A stretch of DNA of 64,000 bases from an uncultured Eubacteriales bacterium (GCA_934561055.1 CAKTFN010000004.1:1-64000), one strand, 5' to 3'. Positions 16,469 through 24,867 are shown, counted from the first letter of the stretch. Program-made: numbers and translations. Notes: generated from the letters alone by a model not told the origin.

Positions 16469-19291
16469 TCAGTCTTTTTTTCCTTTGTTTTTGATAATCT
16501 TTACGCCACGTTTTGCCGCATACGGAAGAATATATTTGAACTTGTCTTCCGCAACAACCATCTTGCTCGCCTCCGGATGGTCACGGTGAAGTTCGATTGC
16601 GTCGAACTTGCATTTTGTTGTGCAAAGTCCGCAGCCGATGCAGCGGTTTTCGTCAACTACGGTTGCGCCGCAGCCGAGGCAACGTGCGGTTTCTTTCTTA
16701 ACCTGCTCTTCTGTGAGCGTTCCGTGAGCGTCCTTGAACGACTTTGGATCAATGTCCTTTCTTTCGCCGGCCTGCTGTCTTCCCGCAGTGTCGTAGCTTT
16801 CAAAGCGAAGGTCGTTTTTGTCAAGTTCGATGAACTCTCGTCTGTTTCTGCCGATTGTCATGTGACCGTGCTGAACAAAGCGGTGGAGAGATTCGGCGGC
16901 TTCGTGACCTGCGGCGATTGCGTCGATTGCAAACTTCGGACCCGTGTAAACGTCACCACCGACAAAGATGTCCTCCTGAGCGGTCTGATATGTGAGCTTG
17001 TCGGCAACGGGATAGTTTCCGTGCCAAAATTCAACCTTTTCGCCGTCAAGAAGATTGCCCCATTCAATCGCCTGTCCGATTGCAAAGATAACTTTTGAGG
17101 CCGGAACGGTGACGGTTTCATTCTCGTCATAAAGCGGAGAAAACTTTTTGTTTTCGTCGAAGACTCTTGTGCATTTTTTGAAGACGATTGCGGTAACTTT
17201 TCCGTTTTCGGCAATGACCTCTTTCGGTCCCCAGCCGCACTTGATTTCAACGCCGTCTTCCTTTGCTTCGCTGATTTCTTCATCGGAAGCGGGCATAATG
17301 TCACGGCTTTCGAGGCAGAGCATGGTGACCTTCTTTGCGCCGCTTCTTGCGCTGACTCTCGCCGCGTCGATTGCAACGTTTCCGCCGCCGACAACAACTG
17401 TTTCATCGTCAAAATGAAGCTTTCCGCAGTTTGCTTCTTTCAAAAATTCAACGGCTGTTGTTGTGCCTTCGGCACGGTCGTTCGGAACACCGGGATATCT
17501 TCCGCCCTGACAGCCGACCGCAACATAGAAAGCCTTATAGCCTTCTTCACGGAGGGAGGCGAGAGTAACGTCCTTTCCGACCTCAACGCCGCACTTGATT
17601 TCAACGCCCATTTCCTTCATGATTTCGATTTCGGCGTCGATAACGTCTTTTTCAAGTTTGTATGACGGGATACCGTAAGTGAGCATTCCGCCGGGACGTT
17701 CGTTCTTTTCAAAAACGGTGGGATAATAGCCCATTTGAGCGAGGTAGAAAGCGCAGGAAAGTCCGGCGGGACCCGCACCGATGATTGCAACCTTTTCTTT
17801 CCATCTTCCGCGGTTTGAAGCAACAACGATTTCCGGAACATATCTGTGTTCGGCCTCAAGATCCTTTGCGGCAATGAACTTTTTGACCGCATCGATTGAA
17901 ACGGCTTCGTCGATTGTTCCTCTTGTGCAGGCGTCCTCGCAGCGGCGGTTACAGATTCTTCCGCAGACGGCCGGGAAGGGATTTTCTTTTTTGATGAGGG
18001 CGAGTGCGTCACGGTACTGACCCTTTGAAGCCATTTTGAGGTAACCCTGAACGGCAATGTGAGCCGGGCAGGCGGTTTTGCAGGGAGCGGTTCCGGTTTC
18101 GTGGCAGTTGATTCGGTTTTTGTCACGGTAATCCTCGTCCCACTTGTCCTTACCCCATTTTACCGCATCGGGGAGAACCTGTTTCGGATATTTGACTTCG
18201 CTTCCGTCTTTTTTGCAAAGCTTTTGACCGAGCTTGAGAGCACCGGCCGGGCAATATTCGACGCACTGACCGCAGGCAACGCAGTTTTCCTTTTTGACGT
18301 GCGCTCTGTAAGCGGAAGCGGACATATTCGGTGTGTTGAAAAGCTGTGAGGTACGAAGGGCGTTGCAGATTTTTACGTTGCAGTTGCAGATTGCAAAAAT
18401 CTTGTTTTCGCCGTCGATGTTCGTAACCTGATGAACAAAGCCGTTGTCTTCGGCACGTTTGAGAATTTCCATCGCTTCGTCATAAGTGATGTCACGTCCT
18501 CTTCCTGTTTCACGGCAGTAATCGGCCATGTCTCCGACGCCGATGCACCAATCCTCGTAGTCGTCGGCGCAGCCTTCGTCGAGCTGCTTTCTTCCGTAAC
18601 GGCAAGAGCAGATCGAGGCGCCGATGTGACCTTCATATCTTTTGAGCCAGTATGAAATATGCTCGATGTCGGCGGTGGTGTTTTCCATCTCGATTGCTTT
18701 TTCGACGGGAATGACGTGCATTCCGATTCCGCCGCCTCCGGGAGGAACCATCTGAGTGATTCCGTCGAGCGGAAGGAAGGTCATGCGTTCAAAGAACATT
18801 GCAAGTTCGGGATGTTTGTCCATGAGCTGCTTGTTCATGTTGGTATATTCGGCCGAGCCGGGAACGAAAAGCGGAATCCAGTAATGTCTGTCCTCTTTGT
18901 TGAACGTTGTGCCGGGAATCGGGCCGTCTTTTGTATATTTGTCGCCGTAGTCATATTCAATCATTCCGAGGACGGCAAGCTTATGCATGATGTCGTCTGC
19001 GGTTTGGGCGTTCATGTTGTGCTTTTTGCATTTTTCAAGCATATCGGCATACGGATACTTCACTCTCGTTTTCATTTCAAGAAGAAGGTCAAGAGCGTTT
19101 TCTCTTTCCTGCTCGTTCAGTTCGTCCTCAAAAATGCAGGCAAAGCCCCAGTATTCGGGGTCTTCAACCTTAATACCCTTGAGTTTTCCGGCGGCTCGGT
19201 CGGTAACTCGTCTTACAAACTTCAAAAGTTTCGGGTTGGGGTTTTGGTCGTGCATATGAGCCGGGATATATTTCTTACTCATTTCGGGCAC
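16469..19291 (-). CDS. Large iron-sulfur flavoprotein, GltD/NfnB-like NAD(P)H oxidoreductase
   Basis: A ~940-aa cytosolic electron-transfer protein. The N-terminal ~330 residues form a winged-helix-like region followed by Cys clusters (CSCRYG...C...C, CNCNVKIC) and a 4Fe-4S site (CVACGQCVEYCPAGA). Next comes a GltD-type Fer4 region (CKTACPAHIAVQGY, CGRICNRRCEDAC), an FAD motif (VAIIGAGPAGLSCAFYLAQ), an NAD(P) motif (VVVGGGNVAIDAAR) and a C-terminal ferredoxin-like tail (CIGCGLCTTKC). The last two-thirds match the glutamate-synthase small-subunit/NfnB family; the N-terminus is an added module. I prefer the GTG at 19291 (9 nt from AAGGAA); GTG at 19300 and ATG at 19282 are alternatives. It lies just downstream of hypBA, so a nickel-enzyme or hydrogen-linked partner is possible but none is visible. 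The substrate is unknown. Confidence 0.85.
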   Translation of the reverse strand: MPEMSKKYIPAHMHDQNPNPKLLKFVRRVTDRAAGKLKGIKVEDPEYWGFACIFEDELNEQERENALDLLLEMKTRVKYPYADMLEKCKKHNMNAQTADDIMHKLAVLGMIEYDYGDKYTKDGPIPGTTFNKEDRHYWIPLFVPGSAEYTNMNKQLMDKHPELAMFFERMTFLPLDGITQMVPPGGGGIGMHVIPVEKAIEMENTTADIEHISYWLKRYEGHIGASICSCRYGRKQLDEGCADDYEDWCIGVGDMADYCRETGRGRDITYDEAMEILKRAEDNGFVHQVTNIDGENKIFAICNCNVKICNALRTSQLFNTPNMSASAYRAHVKKENCVACGQCVEYCPAGALKLGQKLCKKDGSEVKYPKQVLPDAVKWGKDKWDEDYRDKNRINCHETGTAPCKTACPAHIAVQGYLKMASKGQYRDALALIKKENPFPAVCGRICNRRCEDACTRGTIDEAVSIDAVKKFIAAKDLEAEHRYVPEIVVASNRGRWKEKVAIIGAGPAGLSCAFYLAQMGYYPTVFEKNERPGGMLTYGIPSYKLEKDVIDAEIEIMKEMGVEIKCGVEVGKDVTLASLREEGYKAFYVAVGCQGGRYPGVPNDRAEGTTTAVEFLKEANCGKLHFDDETVVVGGGNVAIDAARVSARSGAKKVTMLCLESRDIMPASDEEISEAKEDGVEIKCGWGPKEVIAENGKVTAIVFKKCTRVFDENKKFSPLYDENETVTVPASKVIFAIGQAIEWGNLLDGEKVEFWHGNYPVADKLTYQTAQEDIFVGGDVYTGPKFAIDAIAAGHEAAESLHRFVQHGHMTIGRNRREFIELDKNDLRFESYDTAGRQQAGERKDIDPKSFKDAHGTLTEEQVKKETARCLGCGATVVDENRCIGCGLCTTKCKFDAIELHRDHPEASKMVVAEDKFKYILPYAAKRGVKIIKNKGKKD

Positions 19292-19351
19292 AGCGGACAC
19301 TTCCTTTCATTGATATATGGATTTTACGCCGTATAAAACGGCTGATATCGG

Positions 19352-19711
19352 TCATGTGTTTTCGGGCTGATCAACTTCAATTTCCTTGATGTTGACTTCG
19401 TTTCCGGTGAGAAGATAAGTTTCATCACTGCCGCAGTAAGGGCAGGTTTTTCCGTATTTTACGGTTGGATAATTTTTTTCGCAGCTTTGACAGAACGTAA
19501 CCGCATTGATTTTTTCAACAACAAGCTCGCAGTTAAGGAGCATTTCGGTTCTTTTGCAATTCCAGTTCCAGACGTCGATGAGATATTCCGGAATTACGGT
19601 TGAAACCTCACCGATTTCAAGAACGACTTTGCGGATGTGTTCGGCATCGTTTTCTTTTGCGATTTTTTCAACGCTGTCCGCAATATGAAAAACGACTCCA
19701 AGTTCGTGCAT
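19352..19711 (-). CDS. hypA: Hydrogenase/nickel-enzyme maturation protein HypA
   Basis: A 119-aa nickel-delivery chaperone of [NiFe]-hydrogenase and related enzymes. The invariant MHE N-terminus, whose His binds nickel, is present. The zinc site is formed by two Cys pairs (CQSCEKNYP and CPYCGSDE). Length and layout are typical. It lies between hypB and the iron-sulfur flavoprotein in one minus-strand set. No hydrogenase structural genes or other hyp genes (hypCDEF) occur in the window, so the client is unknown. Confidence 0.93.
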   Translation of the reverse strand: MHELGVVFHIADSVEKIAKENDAEHIRKVVLEIGEVSTVIPEYLIDVWNWNCKRTEMLLNCELVVEKINAVTFCQSCEKNYPTVKYGKTCPYCGSDETYLLTGNEVNIKEIEVDQPENT

Positions 19712-19752
19712 AGTTAAACCTCCGTAAGGCTGAATTCAAAGGATTCAAAAAA

Positions 19753-20421
19753 TCAGTTTTTCCACTCTTTGACCTTTTCTCTGATGAAGGCGGAAAGTTC
19801 TTCAATGCCTTCGCCCGTCTTTGCGGAAATCGGGAAAAGTCTGATGTTCGGGTTGCGCTTTTTTGCAAATTCCTCAACCTTTTTCATGTCGAAATCAAAG
19901 TACGGAAGAACGTCGATTTTGTTGATGATCATAGCGCTGCAAACTTCAAACATGAGCGGATATTTAAGCGGTTTGTCGTGGCCTTCCGGAACGGAAAGAA
20001 TCATCATGTTGAGTCCTGCGCCGGTGTCGAACTCGGCGGGGCAGACAAGATTTCCGACGTTTTCGAGAACAACGAGGTCAAGACCGTTCGTTCCGAGTTC
20101 GCAAACGCCTTGTCTTGTCATATCCGCATCAAGGTGACACATTCCTCCGGTGTGGAGCTGAATGACTTTCGCTCCGGTATACGAAATTGTTTCGGCATCA
20201 ACGTCAGAGTCGATGTCGGCTTCCATTACACCGATTTTCATGTCTGTTTTAAGGTTTTCAATGAGCTTTGTGAGAGTTGTTGTTTTTCCCGAACCGGGGG
20301 CGGACATAAGGTTGATGAGAAGGGTTTTTTCTTCTTTCATCTGAGAACGCAGTTTTTCGGCGTCTTTGTTGTTGTCCTCAAAAACGCTCTGCTTTACTTC
20401 AATGACTCTGTAATTGTTCAT
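19753..20421 (-). CDS. hypB: Nickel-incorporation GTPase HypB
   Basis: A 222-aa SIMIBI-class GTPase that loads nickel together with HypA. Visible are the P-loop SAPGSGKTTTLTKLIE, the metal-binding region MEADIDSDVDAE, NVGNLVCPAEFDTGAG and the guanine-specificity motif NKIDVLPYFDFD. There is no N-terminal His-rich or CxxCGC nickel-storage stretch, so this is the short form. I chose the ATG at 20421 (MNNYRVIEVK, AAGGAAG upstream) over the longer frame to 20484, which would enter the leader. It is the first gene after a strong promoter (20498-20526). Confidence 0.94.
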   Translation of the reverse strand: MNNYRVIEVKQSVFEDNNKDAEKLRSQMKEEKTLLINLMSAPGSGKTTTLTKLIENLKTDMKIGVMEADIDSDVDAETISYTGAKVIQLHTGGMCHLDADMTRQGVCELGTNGLDLVVLENVGNLVCPAEFDTGAGLNMMILSVPEGHDKPLKYPLMFEVCSAMIINKIDVLPYFDFDMKKVEEFAKKRNPNIRLFPISAKTGEGIEELSAFIREKVKEWKN

Positions 20422-20497
20422 AGCGTATAACTTCCTTAGAGAAAATTGTCTGTTACCGGGCCGAAAAGCGACGCAAGTAGACAAACGACTACAAAAT

Positions 20498-20526
20498 ATT
20501 ATACAATTATTTTTTTAACAAGTCAA
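20498..20526 (-). promoter_or_regulatory. Promoter of the hypB-hypA-flavoprotein set
   Basis: On the minus strand, TTGACT (20521-20526) and TATAAT (20498-20503) are 17 nt apart, about 77 nt upstream of the hypB start. Confidence 0.8.
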
Positions 20527-20972
20527 TCGTTCATTTGGCATATTTATGGCGCACAGTTCAAAAATATTGTCGGAAAAAGTGTAAAATGTCAGACCGGAAA
20601 AAATGCATAGTAAATGAATAAAAAAATTCATGCATATTGAGAATAATAAGGCAGATAAACAAACGACCAAAATTCTGTATGCATATTATTAAGAAAAAAT
20701 TGATAAATTATGAATTTTTTTTGCATATAAACGGCAATTTTTAAGGTTCGTTTAAGGTTCGCACAATAACATTTTTTTCAACTTAAAGCAATCGCCCGAA
20801 AAACCGGATTTTTGAAAATTTTGATTTTTGTCGGATATTCACAAGAAAAAATTGTTTGTTATTCTCAAACCGATTGATTTTTTGTGTATTTGAACAAAAA
20901 ACACAATGAGCAAACGAGTCGATGATCGGCGCTTGCGGAAAGTAATTTGTTTTGTGAAAGGTGATTTTAACT
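20527..20972. other. AT-rich regulatory-looking region upstream of a small peptide gene
   Basis: No gene is seen in this 446-nt stretch. It holds a perfect tandem direct repeat of TTTAAGGTTCG (20740-20750, 20751-20761), i.e. two 11-bp units one helical turn apart. Several short inverted repeats are present, such as ATGAAT/ATTCAT near 20612-20630. The repeats are candidate activator sites for the gene at 20973. Confidence 0.55.
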
Positions 20973-21113
20973 ATGGAAACAATCAAAAAACTTTTCGAGT
21001 TCTTCGCAACAAATCTTAACGAATTTGACTTCGTTAAATTCCTCAACAAAATTGTTGAGTTCTTTAAGATTCTTGTTCCCGAAAAGGACAACGGAACAAC
21101 AGCTAACGCTTGA
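20973..21113 (+). CDS. 46-aa amphipathic peptide, unknown
   Basis: The ATG at 20973 follows AAAGGTG by 7 nt. The peptide starts METIKKLFEFFATNLNEFDF, continues with FLNKIVEFFKILV and ends in a short polar tail (PEKDNGTTANA). Phe, Leu, Ile and Val alternate with Lys, Glu and Asn in a helical spacing, suggesting one or two amphipathic helices. There is no signal peptide or double-Gly leader. Codon use matches neighbouring genes. It could be a membrane-active peptide, a toxin or a small regulatory protein. It is monocistronic, with a terminator at 21222-21273. Confidence 0.68.
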   Translation: METIKKLFEFFATNLNEFDFVKFLNKIVEFFKILVPEKDNGTTANA

Positions 21114-21221
21114 TTTGATTACAATTTTTAAATTGAGAAAAATTGCTGTTTGGTGATTCTTATTATCTGAGAAGCATTTGTTTCCTCATTTGCTTTATTA
21201 GATTAAGTTGAGATGAATAGA

Positions 21222-21281
21222 AAAAGCTGTAAATTATTTAAAGTTGCAAGACTTTATGTGATTTACGGCTTTTCTTTTTAT
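21222..21281. terminator. Terminator after the 46-aa peptide gene
   Basis: A 13-bp stem with one G-T wobble (21222-21234 with 21261-21273; AAAAGCTGTAAAT / ATTTACGGCTTTT) is followed by CTTTTTA on the plus strand. It can also serve the convergent gene at 21278. Confidence 0.7.
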
Positions 21282-21598
21282 GCTCTTTTCCAGATTGTCG
21301 GAAAGGTGAAAGCAGATGAAAACTTCAGCTTTGAAGCGCGCCTTATCAGCTCAAAAAAGACCGGAGAGGTTTTTGGAACGTCGAAACTATAAGTACGGAT
21401 TTCGGCACAGACTGTCATATCGCATTCGTCAACGTATGCACGAAAGCTTATGGCTTCGATTTCAGCCGCAAGCAGGTCAAAGACTTCGCAGTAATGTTCA
21501 AGAACTTTATAATATTCATCAATAATTACCCAGCCGGCGCCGAATTTTTCTTCGGCTTCCTCAACTGCCGCCGAGACGGCATCAAAACATTTTTCCAT
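21278..21598 (-). CDS. Hypothetical protein (106 aa)
   Basis: An acidic, soluble protein starting MEKCFDAVSAAVEEAEEKFG, helical at the N-terminus, with a mixed middle (VCAEIRTYSFDVP) and a basic C-terminus (KFSSAFTFPTIWKRA). There is no signal peptide, transmembrane segment or known motif. GGAGG lies 8 nt before the ATG. It starts 2 nt after the stop of the 136-aa gene, so the two form one transcript. Its position between hypB and the CRISPR array suggests an accessory region. No function can be assigned. Confidence 0.7.
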   Translation of the reverse strand: MEKCFDAVSAAVEEAEEKFGAGWVIIDEYYKVLEHYCEVFDLLAAEIEAISFRAYVDECDMTVCAEIRTYSFDVPKTSPVFFELIRRASKLKFSSAFTFPTIWKRA

Positions 21599-21600
21599 AA

Positions 21601-22011
21601 TTATTTGCCTCCTTCAAATCCCAAATCCGTTGTAATGTAAAAATAGCTTATGTCCATTTGAACGGTTCCGTCTGTTTTCGGAAAAACTTCAAGATTGTTT
21701 GCTCCTCTGATGATTTCAATGAACGTCTCCGGGTTTTCAAAAGTGATTTCTCGGTCAATGATTGTGATTGTTCCGACGTCATCGTGAATGTATCTGAGAT
21801 TTCGGTTAACTTTCGAATTCCGGTTTTTGAAAATCCGTTTCAGGTTTTCTTCTGCAAACAGAAGTTCCTTTGTACGAAGCGGATTGATTATTTCAACAAT
21901 ACCTTCGCGCCTTTGATCATAAGCTTTTTTTACCTCGATTAAATTGTCCAAAATTTCTTCCGCTTCTTTGTCGTCAATGTTTTTGTTGTAATCGAATTTG
22001 ATTTCTTTCAA
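21601..22011 (-). CDS. Hypothetical protein (136 aa)
   Basis: The start is a TTG at 22011 with GGAGG 8 nt upstream. The protein begins MKEIKFDYNKNIDDKEAEEI; the N-terminal half is charged and helical, with many Lys, Arg and Glu. The C-terminal half looks like a small alpha/beta domain (DDVGTITIIDREITFENPETF). No family is recognised. It is the first gene of a two-gene unit with the 106-aa gene, lying beyond the trailer end of the CRISPR array. Confidence 0.7.
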   Translation of the reverse strand: MKEIKFDYNKNIDDKEAEEILDNLIEVKKAYDQRREGIVEIINPLRTKELLFAEENLKRIFKNRNSKVNRNLRYIHDDVGTITIIDREITFENPETFIEIIRGANNLEVFPKTDGTVQMDISYFYITTDLGFEGGK

Positions 22012-22329
22012 GTTTCAGACCTCCTTGATTTTAAATATAAAAAACGCCTTCGACATTGCAAAAGAGCTTTGTCAAAAGCGGTTCTTCAAAAGATAACCGT
22101 TGCACCTGCTGCGGCTTTTGTTTTTGCGGCTTCGGATTATTCGGTGAGGTGCCGGAAATTGGTTCTGTATGCGGTCGTTACCGCAAAGGGTCAAGTACCG
22201 TTTTAATCCGAGTTCGGGCGTAAAGTGATGCAAGTTATACCGTAAGGGTACAACCTCAAAAATGGCGATTCATATGCCGTATGTTGGAAGCGGCAAGCAC
22301 CGCACGAGGCAAGCTGTTTACAAAGACTT
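22012..22329. other. Trailer-side region of the CRISPR array
   Basis: This stretch of about 318 nt lies between the leader-distal repeat and the hypothetical pair. I see no gene, no degenerate repeat unit and no convincing terminator for the array transcript. A weak hairpin (GTTGTACC/GGTATAAC on the minus strand, near 22230) is present. Confidence 0.5.
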
Positions 22330-23368
22330 ATTTCAATCCACGCTCCCCGTGTGGGGAGCGACCTTAGCGGCTGTGATTGCCGCTTATCAAACAAGCATTT
22401 CAATCCACGCTCCCCGTGTGGGGAGCGACGTATGTTGATATTACAGCCCCGCTGTATTGGTGATTTCAATCCACGCTCCCCGTGTGGGGAGCGACTTTCG
22501 CCGAGCGTAACAAGCGAGTTGATATCGGTGAATTTCAATCCACGCTCCCCGTGTGGGGAGCGACCGGCGGCGGAAGTTACCGAACGCAGCGCAAGGGATT
22601 TCAATCCACGCTCCCCGTGTGGGGAGCGACGCTTGCAAGAGCGTATCAGCTCATCACAATGTATATTTCAATCCACGCTCCCCGTGTGGGGAGCGACGCG
22701 TTCTGACCAACGCCGCTATAACAAAGTAAAATTTCAATCCACGCTCCCCGTGTGGGGAGCGACACAAGAACTCTCATGTCGTCAATCGGGAGTGACTTAT
22801 TTCAATCCACGCTCCCCGTGTGGGGAGCGACGTTTCCTTTGATTCCGTTCACAAAACCATTTGAGATTTCAATCCACGCTCCCCGTGTGGGGAGCGACGA
22901 TGTTAGGGACGAAGTAACAAACATCAAGCGGATTTCAATCCACGCTCCCCGTGTGGGGAGCGACCTTTGTGGTTTTGCAAAGTTTTGCAAAGCCAAACGA
23001 TATTTCAATCCACGCTCCCCGTGTGGGGAGCGACTGATTTGCCGCAAACTGTTATCGACAGCGAAAAATTTCAATCCACGCTCCCCGTGTGGGGAGCGAC
23101 CTTTTCTCTTCCCGTTCCGCCTCTCTCGACCGGAAATTTCAATCCACGCTCCCCGTGTGGGGAGCGACTTTCGGTGTATAGACCTCGTCGCTCCATTTAA
23201 TATTTCAATCCACGCTCCCCGTGTGGGGAGCGACAATCGTTTATCATTTGCGCCCGAAGCAAAGCCTATTTCAATCCACGCTCCCCGTGTGGGGAGCGAC
23301 TGCGTAATTCGTTCCTGCGCCCTTGCGAACGTTGAATTTCAATCCACGCTCCCCGTGTGGGGAGCGAC
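22330..23368 (-). CRISPR. Type I-C CRISPR array: 16 repeats, 15 spacers
   Basis: The repeat is 33 nt and identical in all 16 copies by eye. On the plus strand it begins ATTTCAATCC and ends GGGGAGCGAC, with an internal 8-bp palindrome (CGCTCCCC-GTGT-GGGGAGCG). Read on the minus strand it begins GTCGC and ends in the GTGGATTGAAAT-type 3' handle typical of type I-C. Repeats start at 22330, 22397, 22463, 22532, 22598, 22665, 22731, 22799, 22866, 22932, 23002, 23068, 23136, 23202, 23268 and 23336. Spacers are 33-37 nt, mostly 33-35, and all differ. The leader and promoter lie at the 23369 side next to cas2, so transcription is on the minus strand and the newest spacer should be 23301-23335. Reading frames across the array are artefacts of the repeat. 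Confidence 0.99.
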
Positions 23369-23536
23369 AGCAAAAACGCACAAAAACATGCATGCGTTTT
23401 TGTTAAGTTCCACAAAATATCATATAAATGAATATTTTGTTAAAATAATTATACCGGAAAACAATTCAAAAAGCAAATATAACCTGTAATTTTGGGTGCG
23501 AACCACTCAGAGTTTTCTGTTTACAGATACTTCGCA
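23369..23536 (-). promoter_or_regulatory. CRISPR leader with array promoter
   Basis: AT-rich leader between cas2 and the first repeat. On the minus strand TTGCTT (23471-23476) and TATAAT (23448-23453) are 17 nt apart, a promoter placed to transcribe the array. Immediately next to the first repeat is a 9-bp inverted repeat AAAAACGCA (23372-23380) / TGCGTTTTT (23393-23401), a candidate leader-anchoring element for spacer integration. Confidence 0.75.
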
Positions 23537-23827
23537 CTAAATTATAAGTGTATCTTCCGGCATATATGTACTTTTACAACCGAAGTGTTCAATTTTGCTC
23601 TCATACTTTTTTCCGAGATAATAAAAGCGCAGGCTGTCTTTTTGCGGATCCATTATCTTGCAAAGTTTATCCTTAAGAAAGCGGCATTGCGCAGGATCAA
23701 GCAAACATTCAAATACGGAATTTTGAACACGCTGACCGTAATTTACACATTGCTTTGAAATTTGTCGGAGCCGTTTCCTTCCGGACGGAGTTTCGGTGTT
23801 GACGTCATAGGTTATAAGAACGAGCAT
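23537..23827 (-). CDS. cas2: CRISPR adaptation endoribonuclease-fold protein Cas2
   Basis: A 96-aa protein, the dimeric core of the Cas1-Cas2 integrase that inserts new spacers. It begins MLVLITYDVNTETPSGRKRL with the family's first-strand Asp (YDV), and has the central YGQRVQNSVFECLLD segment and C-terminal YLGKKYESKIEHFG. The length is normal. It is the last gene of the cas operon, 8 bp after cas1, and borders the leader. Confidence 0.97.
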   Translation of the reverse strand: MLVLITYDVNTETPSGRKRLRQISKQCVNYGQRVQNSVFECLLDPAQCRFLKDKLCKIMDPQKDSLRFYYLGKKYESKIEHFGCKSTYMPEDTLII

Positions 23828-23835
23828 AAGTTACC

Positions 23836-24867
23836 TCATTTCCACAAAAACGGAGGATACGCATCCGTGTCCTCTCTTACATATCTTGCAAGAAGCAAAG
23901 CCTGAACATACGGAATCATTCCCCATTGCATTTTTTCTTCAAGAAAAGGGTGGGTGAGGTACTCCTTTTTTCTCTCCTGCCAAAGTTTCAAAAACTTTTT
24001 TCGGCCGTTTTCGTTGAGAAAAACCGCACCGCTTTCACGAAAATCAAAATCGGATCTGTTGATTGAACGATTGTTGATCAGTGTGATAACAAACCTGTCG
24101 GCCATGCATGGCCGAAGTTCCTCCATCAGATCAAGTGCAAGTGAAATCCGTCCCGGTTTATCTCTGTGAAGAAAGCCGACGTAAGAGTCAAAACCTACGC
24201 TTTCGAGTGCAGACGCGCAATTGTGAGCCAGAAGACTGTATGCAAAAGAAAGCATTGCATTGATGGGATCAAGCGGAGGTCTGCGGTTCCGCCCGGTGAA
24301 AGAGAAAGTCTTTTTGTCGCCTAAAATCATCTCGTTGAAAACTCCGAAATACGCAGTTGCCGCGGCTCCTTCGAGTCCGCGTAAACTTTCTTGCGAGGTC
24401 TCTTCAAGAATTTGAGGCAAAATGTTCTTCAAGCTTTCGGAAACTTCGGAAAAATGTTGATTGTCTATCCGTTCCGAATGATCGCGGCGGGTTCTTTCAA
24501 TGACCTGCCGTGAATTGTATGTCTTTCCGAAAATCATCAGACTTGAAATTCTGCAGCTTTGAAAAGGCATGTCGGCAATTCTGTATTGCATTCTCCGCAA
24601 AAGAACGTTTCCTTGAGTAAGTCCGTTCACGCGGGCAAGAAATTTTCCGCTTTGAGAACAGAATGCAAGACTGACGTTTCTTTCGGCGCATGCACCCATA
24701 AGGGCGGGAGAGGCACCTGCGTATGAAAACGAAACAATGCTTTGAAGCGTATGCAACGGATATCTTGCAACCTCACGCTTTTCACGGTTCGCAACAACAT
24801 TTTCGCCGTCAAGAGAAAGATAGACATCTTCGCTTGTGACAAAAAGAGTGTTAAGAAGATGTTTCAT
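23836..24867 (-). CDS. cas1: CRISPR integrase Cas1 (type I-C)
   Basis: A 343-aa metal-dependent integrase. It begins MKHLLNTLFVTSEDVYLSLD. Visible are the N-terminal beta domain and a helical catalytic domain with the conserved Glu (RGLEGAAATAYFGVFNEM), the downstream His/Asp region (SVGFDSYVGFLHRDKPGR) and LALDLMEELRPCMADRFV. I chose the ATG at 24867 because it overlaps the cas4 stop by 4 bp (ATGA), the usual coupled arrangement; a longer frame runs inside cas4. Confidence 0.97.
   Translation of the reverse strand: MKHLLNTLFVTSEDVYLSLDGENVVANREKREVARYPLHTLQSIVSFSYAGASPALMGACAERNVSLAFCSQSGKFLARVNGLTQGNVLLRRMQYRIADMPFQSCRISSLMIFGKTYNSRQVIERTRRDHSERIDNQHFSEVSESLKNILPQILEETSQESLRGLEGAAATAYFGVFNEMILGDKKTFSFTGRNRRPPLDPINAMLSFAYSLLAHNCASALESVGFDSYVGFLHRDKPGRISLALDLMEELRPCMADRFVITLINNRSINRSDFDFRESGAVFLNENGRKKFLKLWQERKKEYLTHPFLEEKMQWGMIPYVQALLLARYVREDTDAYPPFLWK

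Noticed and set aside
18659..19336. 225-aa plus-strand frame opposite the flavoprotein gene
   Set aside because: It is the antisense shadow of the N-terminal part of the Fe-S flavoprotein, with no ribosome site.
20500..22330. Prophage or integrative element around the small genes
   Set aside because: No integrase, recombinase, capsid, relaxase or tRNA-end duplication is present; only a general accessory character can be claimed.
22203..23489. Several long reading frames on both strands across the CRISPR array
   Set aside because: They are made by the repeat unit read in different frames (recurring PTRGAWIE, FNPRSPCGER and ISIHAPRVGSD) and have no ribosome sites.
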